From: Chitinophagaceae bacterium
GTDB lineage: Bacteria > Bacteroidota > Bacteroidia > Chitinophagales > Chitinophagaceae
DNA length: 64,000 nucleotides
Reading direction: 5' to 3'
Assembly: GCA_027489035.1 (NCBI GenBank)
Contig: JAIYAN010000001.1
Coordinates: 145,199 to 209,198 of the forward strand
The translations under genes were made by a program, and so were the position numbers. Shown here piece by piece: positions 9,623 through 19,844 of this stretch. The notes under the pieces are model-generated. The model was not told the origin of the DNA, ran no database searches, and saw only the letters and a list, made by a program, of their open reading frames with translations. The first letter of the stretch is position 1; each line of letters opens with the position of its first letter.

Positions 9623-12600
9623 TAAAGGAATTTTTAATATTTAGTACCCATTTGAATTGAATTTTATTTTCGAAATCTATATCTAAATCATTGTTATAAA
9701 CAATTCGATTTAACAGATATTTGTTCAACAATAATTCAATTGAATCATTATTATTTCTAGAAATCCAAAGAAGCGGTTTCAAATTTGAAAATGATAGATT
9801 TTTAATGCTTTGATTTCTAATCATACCCATTATAAAATTATGGTTGGCTTCATAATTTTTATACTGAACAAGCATTTCATAACACTCAGAAAATCCCTTT
9901 AATTCATATAATACTTCTCCTGATTTAGCCCAACAGTTCATTCGTTTTTCCCCTTTAGATATTTTGGAAATTAATGCTTCTAATTTATTAAAAGAAAAAT
10001 GAGTTGAATGACAATAATTTATTGCTTCAAAATCAATTATTTTATTGCGATAATTTTCGGAAATAACTGAATCAAATATTTTATTTCGGTTTGTCTCATT
10101 TAACGATGCGTGAAAAAACACAAACAAATCATACAACGTATTATCGCGCCATTCCGAATCTTTAATTTGTAATGCAATATCTAATGGGATGTTCAAATTT
10201 GAAAAAGTAGATAGATTTAAACATAGCTTATTTATTGCTTCCCCTTGCAGTGAAACATTTTGAATTTCATTAATTGAATCAAAAACTGAATTGACATATA
10301 AAACCATTTCTTCAGCATTTTCTGCAAATGAATAATATTTCGATTGCAGACTTAATGCATAACTTTTCCAATAATTTGAGGTTATTTTGACATACACTAG
10401 TTTTGACATTTCAGGTTGATTGGCAAACAACAAATAGGATGAGATCTCTGCATACATTTCATTTCGATGAGATTCATTTTCAATATTATCCGCTGAAAAT
10501 ATGGCTAAGTTGAAAACATCAAGTATAGATTCGTTGCTGCTTTTATTATTAAACAACTCCATAGCCCATCCTGCATAAGATTTAGCTTTCCAGAAATCAG
10601 ATGTAATCAATTTTACGATTTCATTCAATTTTTCAAATTCTAATTTCTTTGCCTTAACTAAAATAAGATCATATAATAATTCTCCGCGTTTGGAATTATC
10701 TCTTATTTTGATTGAGTTAGCAACGATTTCCGATTCTATCATTTTTGCCTCTTCACTATTTCCAATTTCAAAAACCCGTTCAAGTTTTCTGACCATTTTT
10801 TTATAATAACTCAATTCAGATAAATTATTAACAATAAAACGCCTTGTTTCATCTGAATTTTTATCAACCATTAAATCATCGGCAATTTGATTTAAGAGTT
10901 CTATTTTTTTAGTGTTCGCTTTTTCATTGGAATCATATTTAATGAAAGCAAATACTACATTTAAAAGAGCATCTGATTTGCTGTTTTTAATTTGATGACT
11001 GAGTATTAATTTTAATGATTTTTCTTTCCAATCAAAATCTGATATATAATTTATTAATTGTGTTGCAAAAGCCAAATGATCAATTTCACAATATTCATTT
11101 ATAATTTTAAACATCAACTCTCCATAATGAGCTGGATTTACAACATTTGATGCTGTTTTTGTTGCTGTATCAAGATATAAATTTACTTCTGACAACATTC
11201 CTTTGTTTCGGAACATAGTAGCTAAATTTATATAAGAACAAGTCTTCCAGAATTCAGAAGAAATGTTTTCTACAATTTGATTTGATTGGTCTATTTGATT
11301 AAAAAAATAACAACTAGCCGCCAATTCCATATAAGCCTCATTCTTTACCGCATCGCGTTTTATTTTTGAAGCTTCAGCATATGCCGTATTCAACACACGA
11401 ATCGCTTGTTCTTCAAGCCCTGAATCCATTAAAATCATTGACAATTTATTATAGCCAATAGATCTCCAATAATCTGACTTAATATCTTTTAAAATATTTT
11501 GTGCGTTTATAAAATCATTGTTTTTTGTGTATAGATATGAAAGATCTTGATACGCTTCGCTTTGAACAGAATCATTGCTAATGGCATCAAAATTTATTTT
11601 AGCCTCATTCATATTTTTTACAAATCTAATTTCGTCTGATAACGATTTGCAAATAGAAGCTATCTCTAAAAAAGTTGTTCCGCGCCAATAACTGTTTGTA
11701 ATTAAAGAAAAGATTTCCTCAAATAAAGTGACGTCCATTTTTTTATATATCACCACAGAAAGATTTTTAAATGCCTGATTACGCTGGGAAGCATTTTGAA
11801 TATTCCGGGCAGCATTAATTGAGCATTCTAAAAATCTATTTGAAAAAACATACGCTTGAAATACTTTCCATTCATCATAAAGCATCAAAGCCGTTTTATG
11901 TTTATTTTCTTCGTCGTCAATTTTGCTTAAATAATCAAATATCAAGTTTATTCGATCATTTATTTCAATAGATTTATTATTGTTGATTTCAAAAATCAAA
12001 AGCTCACTTAAGCATAAACACCTGCTTGAATAACTGTTTAAGTTATTTATTGTTTCAAAAAGAAATTTGATTTGATTACTATTAAAATCATCAGAAATGT
12101 TAATCCCAAGCCCATCCAATTTAGAAGCATATGAAAATAAATGTGAGGCATCTATTTCTTTTTCAAACAATTCCAAAGTCAACTTAATGACAAAATTTGA
12201 AGGAATAAACTTCGACCAATCTAATACGCTACAATCAACTGGAATTTCATTTTTAAGGTGAGTTATTAATTTATTTGCAGTCTCTTTAACCCAAGCAATA
12301 TCTTCATTTGGCAATTGATTTAATTCAAACAAACAAAGTAAATAAACAAGAAACTGTCTTGAACGACCAACTTTCGAAATATCTCCAAATGCCACTATTC
12401 TATCTGAAACGATATCGATATTTCTGCTTTTCAATAAATCGATTATGTTCTCCGCATCATTTTGTTCTAAATAATGAAGTCGAATGGATGAAAAATAACT
12501 ATCCAAATAGGATTGTTCATTGTATTTAGCAGACCACAAAATGGCATCGCCAATGGCTTTATTGCTCCATTTATAGCCATTACTCAATTCCACTTGTCTT

Positions 12601-13145
12601 TTCCAAATCAAATCGGAAGTTGCAAAATCAATTATTTTTTTCCCCTTGTTAGAATCATGTGCATCAATTAAATAATGAGCAGTCAAAAATTCCAATCCAT
12701 ACATCTCTAATTCATCTGAAGATTTTTGCTCTATAGATTGATTGATTGCATGAATGATATTATTATTAATCCGAGCAACTTCATTATTCGAAACTTTATT
12801 CAACAAAAAAGACTTCAACCTTTCATGGTATAGTTCATATTTAGCTGAATTTGTGACATTAAACCATTTTGAATATTTGGAAATAAACTCGATTATATCT
12901 GATTCTGGTTCACTCAAAACTATTGAAGCAAATTTTGCAGACACCTCTTTTTTTAACAATGAAAAAAAAGCAAATCTGTTTAATTGCAATTGAGATTGGC
13001 TCACATTAGTTGCGCCTAAAAACAATTCTTCATAGAGCCCTGTTAAACCCTCAGGCAATGAAGATGCATTTTCAGCATGAATGCTTCCACTATTTAAACC
13101 ATCGTGAATGTAACGTAGATAAGATGGATCGATTTTATTACTCAT
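9612..13145 (-). CDS. Winged-helix plus TPR-like repeat protein (C-terminal half of a split STAND protein)
   Basis: 1177 aa; begins YLRYIHDGLNSG...LPEGLTGLYEELF...YELYHERLKSFL as in post-NACHT winged helices, then helical repeats; paralogous to 16270..19809. Confidence 0.75.
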   Translation of the reverse strand: MSNKIDPSYLRYIHDGLNSGSIHAENASSLPEGLTGLYEELFLGATNVSQSQLQLNRFAFFSLLKKEVSAKFASIVLSEPESDIIEFISKYSKWFNVTNSAKYELYHERLKSFLLNKVSNNEVARINNNIIHAINQSIEQKSSDELEMYGLEFLTAHYLIDAHDSNKGKKIIDFATSDLIWKRQVELSNGYKWSNKAIGDAILWSAKYNEQSYLDSYFSSIRLHYLEQNDAENIIDLLKSRNIDIVSDRIVAFGDISKVGRSRQFLVYLLCLFELNQLPNEDIAWVKETANKLITHLKNEIPVDCSVLDWSKFIPSNFVIKLTLELFEKEIDASHLFSYASKLDGLGINISDDFNSNQIKFLFETINNLNSYSSRCLCLSELLIFEINNNKSIEINDRINLIFDYLSKIDDEENKHKTALMLYDEWKVFQAYVFSNRFLECSINAARNIQNASQRNQAFKNLSVVIYKKMDVTLFEEIFSLITNSYWRGTTFLEIASICKSLSDEIRFVKNMNEAKINFDAISNDSVQSEAYQDLSYLYTKNNDFINAQNILKDIKSDYWRSIGYNKLSMILMDSGLEEQAIRVLNTAYAEASKIKRDAVKNEAYMELAASCYFFNQIDQSNQIVENISSEFWKTCSYINLATMFRNKGMLSEVNLYLDTATKTASNVVNPAHYGELMFKIINEYCEIDHLAFATQLINYISDFDWKEKSLKLILSHQIKNSKSDALLNVVFAFIKYDSNEKANTKKIELLNQIADDLMVDKNSDETRRFIVNNLSELSYYKKMVRKLERVFEIGNSEEAKMIESEIVANSIKIRDNSKRGELLYDLILVKAKKLEFEKLNEIVKLITSDFWKAKSYAGWAMELFNNKSSNESILDVFNLAIFSADNIENESHRNEMYAEISSYLLFANQPEMSKLVYVKITSNYWKSYALSLQSKYYSFAENAEEMVLYVNSVFDSINEIQNVSLQGEAINKLCLNLSTFSNLNIPLDIALQIKDSEWRDNTLYDLFVFFHASLNETNRNKIFDSVISENYRNKIIDFEAINYCHSTHFSFNKLEALISKISKGEKRMNCWAKSGEVLYELKGFSECYEMLVQYKNYEANHNFIMGMIRNQSIKNLSFSNLKPLLWISRNNNDSIELLLNKYLLNRIVYNNDLDIDFENKIQFKWVLNIKNSFSEN

Positions 13146-14692
13146 TATGCTGTTATTTTTCCTTTTTCAATTACTGCAGCAATAAATTCTTTCGAAACTT
13201 TAAATTTTTCAAGTGCTTTTTCTACTGCGTTTTCACCCAATCCTTTTAATGGTTGTAACATCTCTATAGACTCCATTTCCTTAAAATTATGCAACTGATA
13301 AAACTGCTTTTCACCTTCTGAACTCGACCTGTATGTAAATATCCATTTGATATTTGAAGAACTTCTCCAATCTTCCTGTGGCTCTTCTTTTTCATTGTAT
13401 GTATAAAACCAATCAGATAAACGCATTGTAGAATTAGCTACAGCAGCTTCATCTAAGGCATCTATAATAATGATTAGATTTCCGGATTTATTATTCCTGG
13501 GTGATTTGAAATTAGAAGTCAACAGTAGCTGAAAAAAATGAATTAAATCAATGTATTTAGAAGGTAATCTTTCCAGCTTTTTTGCTACCTGTTCATCTGA
13601 AGTATCCCACCATTGATTTTTTTTGCCTTGCAATATCAAATGATATAATGTAGCATGCAAACTATTCTGCATACCCGATCCGCAGAAATGGTATAATACA
13701 GGGACTTGTAAGTTCTTAGATTTTAATTGTTCAACAACTTCGGCTACCAATGCCCCTTTTCCCATGCCAGCTTCAGCATAAATAGGCAGCACATTATTTT
13801 TTGAATCCGACTGGCACCAATCTAATATTTTATTAAGTTCTTCATCTCTTCCTACAAAGCATTCTTGGTAGTAAGCAATTCTTTCGCTATGATCAAAAAC
13901 CTGCCCTGCTCCACCTCGTAATGCCTGTCGCATGGGCTCGAATGTTGGTTCCAAAGATGCTGTTGCAATTTGTCTTGATTTTTCGAGCCCATCATTTTCT
14001 TTAGTATCTGGCCATTCGTTTCCGAAATGGGTATTGATAAATTTTGCTTCTGTTTTATTGCCATACAACCCCTGAAACAAATAAGGCAATCCTTCTTCTT
14101 CGCCATTTTGTAAAAAGGGATGTAAACAATATTTTTCTGTTGGCGTGTTGAAATAGAATTTATTTTCTTCCAAAGAAATACTTGTGTTTTCAAACAATTC
14201 AGCGAGTTTTGCCATCTCATCAAACAACACCATTGATTTTTGAATGGATGCAATATGCTCCGGAATAATTCTTATAGATTGATGAACAAAATCGTTTCTG
14301 AATTTTACAAATCGGCCTAATATATTTTGTCCATTACTATCCTTAACCAACGGATTACTCCAATGAGTATCATTTGTCGCAGATATCTCCCAAATGGTTC
14401 TCCAACTGGTATCACTCGGTAATGTTTCTCTGAGATTATCAATTACTTGCTTCATGAATAATGCATCACCTTTATCATCCAAGTGATGTAGCTTTTTACA
14501 TAAAGAAACAACAGCACCCAATCTGAGCAAAAGTGTACTCAAACCCAGTGCAGCCATGTAGTAATTGTTCAGATCTGATTTTTGATTTAAAATCAATTCA
14601 TTTAATTGCTCAGTATTTGCAGTATGCAGACCTAATTTATTTTTTATATCCTGATACCTGTCGAGATATCTTTTAATGGTTGACTGTATCAT
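13145..14692 (-). CDS. STAND/NACHT-like NTPase (N-terminal half of a split STAND protein) with HEPN-like N-terminal motif
   Basis: 515 aa; PIYAEAGMGKGALVAEV (altered Walker A), LIIIIDALDEAA (Walker B), FRNDFVHQ; stop overlaps the next start (TAATG). Confidence 0.75.
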   Translation of the reverse strand: MIQSTIKRYLDRYQDIKNKLGLHTANTEQLNELILNQKSDLNNYYMAALGLSTLLLRLGAVVSLCKKLHHLDDKGDALFMKQVIDNLRETLPSDTSWRTIWEISATNDTHWSNPLVKDSNGQNILGRFVKFRNDFVHQSIRIIPEHIASIQKSMVLFDEMAKLAELFENTSISLEENKFYFNTPTEKYCLHPFLQNGEEEGLPYLFQGLYGNKTEAKFINTHFGNEWPDTKENDGLEKSRQIATASLEPTFEPMRQALRGGAGQVFDHSERIAYYQECFVGRDEELNKILDWCQSDSKNNVLPIYAEAGMGKGALVAEVVEQLKSKNLQVPVLYHFCGSGMQNSLHATLYHLILQGKKNQWWDTSDEQVAKKLERLPSKYIDLIHFFQLLLTSNFKSPRNNKSGNLIIIIDALDEAAVANSTMRLSDWFYTYNEKEEPQEDWRSSSNIKWIFTYRSSSEGEKQFYQLHNFKEMESIEMLQPLKGLGENAVEKALEKFKVSKEFIAAVIEKGKITA

Positions 14693-16260
14693 AATGATAA
14701 TGTTTTGTGTTTGTATTCAAGTTTCACATCTCTACGCCCAAGCGAAAGAAAGATAGCTGTAGTTTCTGTAATGTCTTTAGGGAATCCATACAATTCATCA
14801 ACTTCATCTTTAATAAAATCTTCTTTACCGGATTGTAGGAAAGGATTCAAAATGGCAAAACATTCATGCACATATTCTATTGGGTAATTGTGTTTATCAG
14901 CGAACCTTCTGGCAACAACTTTTCCTCCTTCAATTTTACAAACTTCATTCAGTTCTTCTGTTAATTTGCTCATGATTTCACAAAGCATATCATAATCTTC
15001 TTTTCCATCTTCTTTCTCAGGAGAAGGGCCTTTAAATCTTAGATAATTTTGAAGAGATGATTTCCATTCTAACTCTGATGGAATATAAGAAGGAGAATGA
15101 ATTGAAAAAGACTGATTAATGTATCTGTCTAAATAAGTAAAATGCTCACCAAAAACAATTAAAGGAATTTCAGCATCAAAAAGCGTATTGGCTAATTTGA
15201 GTAAATGGTTTTCATTGAATAGTCCGATATGAACACCATAAAGTACAACTACCGGCTTCTTTTTTCTTTTCAAAATCAATTCTTTATTCTTAATGGCCTT
15301 GTCGGTATCAGATTGATATTTAGCATTGCCGGTATCAGTTGACAAGGCCTGCCCTAATACTCTCAACAAAAAAGAAGAAGTTAATGTAAGACCTACATCC
15401 TGTAATCGAAAAAATACAGGAAGTAAATTCTCATCTTTTTGCAACTCCTGAACAACCGATTGATACCCATTGATGGCATTTACATTATTAGGGCGATGCC
15501 AAAAAGCAAGGGCTCCTTTTTTGTTGTGATAAATAAAATCAATTGCATTTTTGTTTACTTCATCAACAGTTATTATGTTGCTGTTTACAAAATCATTTTC
15601 TTCCTTAATAAACTCGTCACTTAGTTCCACACTTATTCGCTCTGCCAATTCTGTAAATTGAAAGCAGTTGTTGAATAAGGACCAATCCGCATCATTTGAA
15701 ACAGACCAGTTTCCATTAAAACCTTCTTTGTTTACAAAATGAAAATCGTATTTTAAATGCTCAAATATTTTAGCTTCAGCAATCTTCTCCAACAAACTAG
15801 CAATATGTTCTGCCTCTTTTAGGTTTCTCTCAGGAGGCAATACAAAGAAACCATGCATCACTTCATTTCTCAATGACGACAAGCGAATAAACTCTTCTTT
15901 ATAGTCTTTAAAAAAAGGCAAAATACTTTTCACCTCATCTCCTTCCGCATCTTTTATCATATTGGTTGCCCATTTGTATAAAGGACCTGCATTGTATGAA
16001 TGACCTCCGGATGTAAACAGATTAATCAGAAAATCATTGTACACTGATTTTTGTTTGTGTTGCTTTAGATATGTGGCAAAGCCAATGGCGGCGAGTTGAG
16101 AGAGAATTTCTTCAGCCAGTTCAACGAGTTCGTCGGCTGCGTAGGAAGCATCGACCTCAAATTCTTGAATACATATTTTTGATTTTTGAATGATACTTTC
16201 TGGAAGATTAAACTTTGACGCCTTTTCTAAACTTGGTGAGTTTAATTTATTTGTATACAT
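14689..16260 (-). CDS. Probable inactive STAND-like protein with HEPN-like N-terminal motif
   Basis: 523 aa; LSSLRNEVMHGFF motif; KKGALAFWHRPNNVNAINGY where a P-loop is expected and KKPVVVLYGVHIG in the Walker B position; ATGA overlap with the next gene. Confidence 0.55.
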   Translation of the reverse strand: MYTNKLNSPSLEKASKFNLPESIIQKSKICIQEFEVDASYAADELVELAEEILSQLAAIGFATYLKQHKQKSVYNDFLINLFTSGGHSYNAGPLYKWATNMIKDAEGDEVKSILPFFKDYKEEFIRLSSLRNEVMHGFFVLPPERNLKEAEHIASLLEKIAEAKIFEHLKYDFHFVNKEGFNGNWSVSNDADWSLFNNCFQFTELAERISVELSDEFIKEENDFVNSNIITVDEVNKNAIDFIYHNKKGALAFWHRPNNVNAINGYQSVVQELQKDENLLPVFFRLQDVGLTLTSSFLLRVLGQALSTDTGNAKYQSDTDKAIKNKELILKRKKKPVVVLYGVHIGLFNENHLLKLANTLFDAEIPLIVFGEHFTYLDRYINQSFSIHSPSYIPSELEWKSSLQNYLRFKGPSPEKEDGKEDYDMLCEIMSKLTEELNEVCKIEGGKVVARRFADKHNYPIEYVHECFAILNPFLQSGKEDFIKDEVDELYGFPKDITETTAIFLSLGRRDVKLEYKHKTLSL

Positions 16261-16269
16261 GTATGCTTG

Positions 16270-19200
16270 TTAATTTTTGTTGAATTTATTGGCGATATCA
16301 ATGGCCCATTGGATGTTGAGGGTGTGGTTGAGGCGATCTAATTTTTCATTAAAAAGATTCTCATTAAATAGTTGATTAATTGTATATTTTTGAAGTAGAT
16401 TCTCCAAAGAATAAATATCCTCTGGAAATTTACAAATAGCTTGTTTTAATAAATCTGAATTAAATTGATTTATTTCTATATTTTCTAACCACCCTATTAA
16501 GTAATTATTTTTAGATTCATATTTTTTTAAATGGAATGAAATAAAAAGTGAGCTTTGTGCATCATTTTCTTCTAATATTGATTGGGAAATTATTCTCCAG
16601 CAACTTTGTCTTTGTTCTTTTAAAGAAATTTTATTTACAACTTCTTCAACTTTAGTCCATTTGCTCTGTATTGCTAACTCTTTTGCTAAATCATTAAAAG
16701 CAATATTTTTATCTGAGTCATTTTTAAGGCTATTTGTAATTTCTAATGTTAAACTAATTAGTTCATTTGATTTATCTTTTTGAAACTTCTTAAATAGAAT
16801 TGTTGAAATTTTCGCTAGAGAAGTGATTTTGTTAACATCATTAGCTAAAGTAAAAGTAATTTCCAATGCTAAATCTATCTTTTCTTGTTTAAGTAATTGT
16901 GTACATATGGATTTCAATGATATACTCTTCCAATATTCAGAATTAATATTATTTGCAAAGTCTAAACACTTCTGGTTAACCTCAAAATATTTCTCTTCTA
17001 TTCCTTGTTCTTTTAATATCGATGAAATCTCTAACATTGCTAAAATTCTGTCAGAATCTTCTTTAATATTATTGGCTATTTTCAACCCATCTTCTAACTT
17101 TCCCATTCTTATCATCTCTATTGATATTTCCTTTTCATAAATACTTCTAACGTATTCATCAGTTATTTTATTCGCATAAGTTTCAGCATCATCAAACTTT
17201 CCTAACTTAAACATTTCTATGGAAATCTCCTTAAATGCGTAACTTTTATTCCAATAATCACTAATACTATCAGCACAAGAAAAAGCCTTATCAAATTTCC
17301 CTTGCTTACATAATTCTTTGGATATTTTGTATTTTGCATCACATTTATCTTCTTCATAACTAATTTGTTTTGCAAGTTCTAAAGCTTTATTCATCAAGTT
17401 TTCAGATTCTGTCAAATTGCCTTTTTTTGTCAAAACACTCGATATATCTGCAATAGCAAAACACTTCCAAAAGTCATCACTAATTCCAAGAGCAGTTTTC
17501 AACGCTTCTTCTATTTTGTCATTTTTCGCAAGTTCAATGGAATAGTATTGAAGAATTGATTTTCTAGTTAAATTATCAGTTATACCATTTAAATGTCCAA
17601 TATTGTTGTACATTACCGATAATATTTTATTATAATTTTCACTATTTATAAACTCATAATATAAATATATTTTTGTTGCATAATACTTTTGTGATTCATC
17701 TCTGATATTAGATATGACTTTCAATGCCTCATCAAGTTTGCCTATCTTACTTAATTCAATAGACACAGGATTTAAAAAATTGCTTTTAGTTAATTCATCT
17801 CTCACATTATACGTTTTTTTTAACGCCTCTTTTAATACCAAAATACCATTAGTCAAATCTCCTAGTTTTAACAATTCTATTGAAATTTCAATTAAAGAAT
17901 TAATGCTGTAATAATCATCGTGAGCATTACGAGCAACATCTAAAGCTCTTTCTAATACAAAAGCATATTCAGATATTTTACCTTGATTTAAAAGTGCAAT
18001 AGAATTTTCAAAAATTGCCCATCTTTTTTCATATTCATCTTCTATCCCATTTGCTAATTCTATGGCGGTTTGCATTGTTGAAATTGATTCGTTATACTTT
18101 TCCTGCTTGAAAAATTCATTTGAAATTTCTTTGAACAATGCACTTTTCAAATATTGAATATCAATATTTTTGCAACAGATAAGGGCTTCATTCATTAGCG
18201 AAGCAGATTCTGCATACTTCCCATCATTTTCTAATTTGGTTGAGATTTTTGTTAGTGCACAACCTTTCCAATATTCATCACTAATATCTTTTATTAAAGC
18301 AAGTGCTTCATCTAATTTTTCGTGATAAGCTAATTCTGTAGATATGATATTTAGCACCTCGCACTTTTTCCATACATCATTTATATCTCTAACACATTCA
18401 AGGGCATTAGTAAACAATCCCTGTTTTGATAATGAGTTAGCAATAATTTCTAAACAATTATTCTTGTGATTAGCATCATAAATATTATCTACAAATTCTA
18501 ATGTATAATCTAACATATCAATATTTACTAATCCGATAGATAAATTTTTAAAAGCAGCGTCTTTATCGTCTTTATTTTCAATATTAATTGCAAATTCAAT
18601 AGCTTTTTTCATTAGTAATATAGACTTATCATTTTTTTTCTGTCTATACAATACTGACGCGATTTCTATTAAACATATTATCTTTTTGGAAATAGAGATA
18701 ATACAATTTGCAGATTCAATCATAACCTCATATTGCAAATCGGTGTATGTACCTTTTTCTTTTATCCAAAATATATCCCAACTATCTGTTCTATTAAATA
18801 ATAAAAAAACATCAAAAATTAACTCTTTTAAATTACAGGCAATTGTAAAAACTAAATAACTCGGAAAAAAATCATTCCAATTTAAAATTGAATGAGCTAT
18901 TGGCATATTCTCATCAAAATGCTTCAATATCTTTCCAATAGAATCTCTTCTAAATGGCTTGTCTTTACTATCCAATAATGTCAACTCCATCAGACAAAGC
19001 ATATAAAGAATGAATTTCCGCTGAAGTCCTTCTTTATCATTTCCACCAAATGATTCAATTCGCTGCAATGCTCTTTCAATATCATTCTGTGCTACCAATT
19101 CCACAATACGCGGGGCATCATTTTGCTCCATGTGGTGTAAGTCTATTTTATTAAGAGCACATTCAATCAACTCATCGGTGTTTTGTTTGGCTGCCCAGGT

Positions 19201-19809
19201 CATTGATTGGTTCAACATCTTCTTGGACCAATCATATCCTTTGTTGATTTCCAGTTGACGGTTCCAGTAAGAAGTATCATAAACCAACTTTTTAAAAACA
19301 GCTCCATCTGATTCAGACTGCATGGCAGCAATAAGTAAATGAGAAGGAAGATGTTCGAGTGCATACACTTCCCATTCATCTGCATTTCTTTGTTCTAATG
19401 CTAATTGACATTTTGAGATAATTGTCTGATTCGTTTGATTAAGTTGATGAGATGAAATCTTTTGTAGAAAGAAAACCCTAAGTCGTTCATGGTACAATAA
19501 GTATTTGCCGGAAGATGGACTATTAAACCATTTAGTATAAACAGAAAGAAAATCAATTACCTCCCACTCTTCCCAATCCAATAAATCAGCCATTAACGTA
19601 GTACTCACTTCTTTTTTCAGCAAAGACCATGCTGTGAAGAATTTTAAGAATCGCTCTCTGCTACTAACATTCTGTTCATTCGAAAAGGCTTCTTCATACA
19701 TGCCAATCAATCCTTCCGGCAAAGCGGAAATATTGTCTTTGTGGATGGTATTCAAAGAAAGACTGTCGAATATGTAGCGGAGATATGTAGGTTCTATTTG
19801 TTTTTGCAT
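16270..19809 (-). CDS. Winged-helix plus TPR-like repeat protein (split STAND C-terminal half)
   Basis: 1179 aa; YLRYIFDSLSLNTIHKDNISALPEGLIGMYEEAF; repeats of the type SIELLKLGDLTNGILVLKEAL; C-term LNHTLNIQWAIDIANKF. Confidence 0.75.
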   Translation of the reverse strand: MQKQIEPTYLRYIFDSLSLNTIHKDNISALPEGLIGMYEEAFSNEQNVSSRERFLKFFTAWSLLKKEVSTTLMADLLDWEEWEVIDFLSVYTKWFNSPSSGKYLLYHERLRVFFLQKISSHQLNQTNQTIISKCQLALEQRNADEWEVYALEHLPSHLLIAAMQSESDGAVFKKLVYDTSYWNRQLEINKGYDWSKKMLNQSMTWAAKQNTDELIECALNKIDLHHMEQNDAPRIVELVAQNDIERALQRIESFGGNDKEGLQRKFILYMLCLMELTLLDSKDKPFRRDSIGKILKHFDENMPIAHSILNWNDFFPSYLVFTIACNLKELIFDVFLLFNRTDSWDIFWIKEKGTYTDLQYEVMIESANCIISISKKIICLIEIASVLYRQKKNDKSILLMKKAIEFAINIENKDDKDAAFKNLSIGLVNIDMLDYTLEFVDNIYDANHKNNCLEIIANSLSKQGLFTNALECVRDINDVWKKCEVLNIISTELAYHEKLDEALALIKDISDEYWKGCALTKISTKLENDGKYAESASLMNEALICCKNIDIQYLKSALFKEISNEFFKQEKYNESISTMQTAIELANGIEDEYEKRWAIFENSIALLNQGKISEYAFVLERALDVARNAHDDYYSINSLIEISIELLKLGDLTNGILVLKEALKKTYNVRDELTKSNFLNPVSIELSKIGKLDEALKVISNIRDESQKYYATKIYLYYEFINSENYNKILSVMYNNIGHLNGITDNLTRKSILQYYSIELAKNDKIEEALKTALGISDDFWKCFAIADISSVLTKKGNLTESENLMNKALELAKQISYEEDKCDAKYKISKELCKQGKFDKAFSCADSISDYWNKSYAFKEISIEMFKLGKFDDAETYANKITDEYVRSIYEKEISIEMIRMGKLEDGLKIANNIKEDSDRILAMLEISSILKEQGIEEKYFEVNQKCLDFANNINSEYWKSISLKSICTQLLKQEKIDLALEITFTLANDVNKITSLAKISTILFKKFQKDKSNELISLTLEITNSLKNDSDKNIAFNDLAKELAIQSKWTKVEEVVNKISLKEQRQSCWRIISQSILEENDAQSSLFISFHLKKYESKNNYLIGWLENIEINQFNSDLLKQAICKFPEDIYSLENLLQKYTINQLFNENLFNEKLDRLNHTLNIQWAIDIANKFNKN

Positions 19810-19844
19810 TTAAATTCAGTTTTTTAAAAAGCTATTGTATTTTT

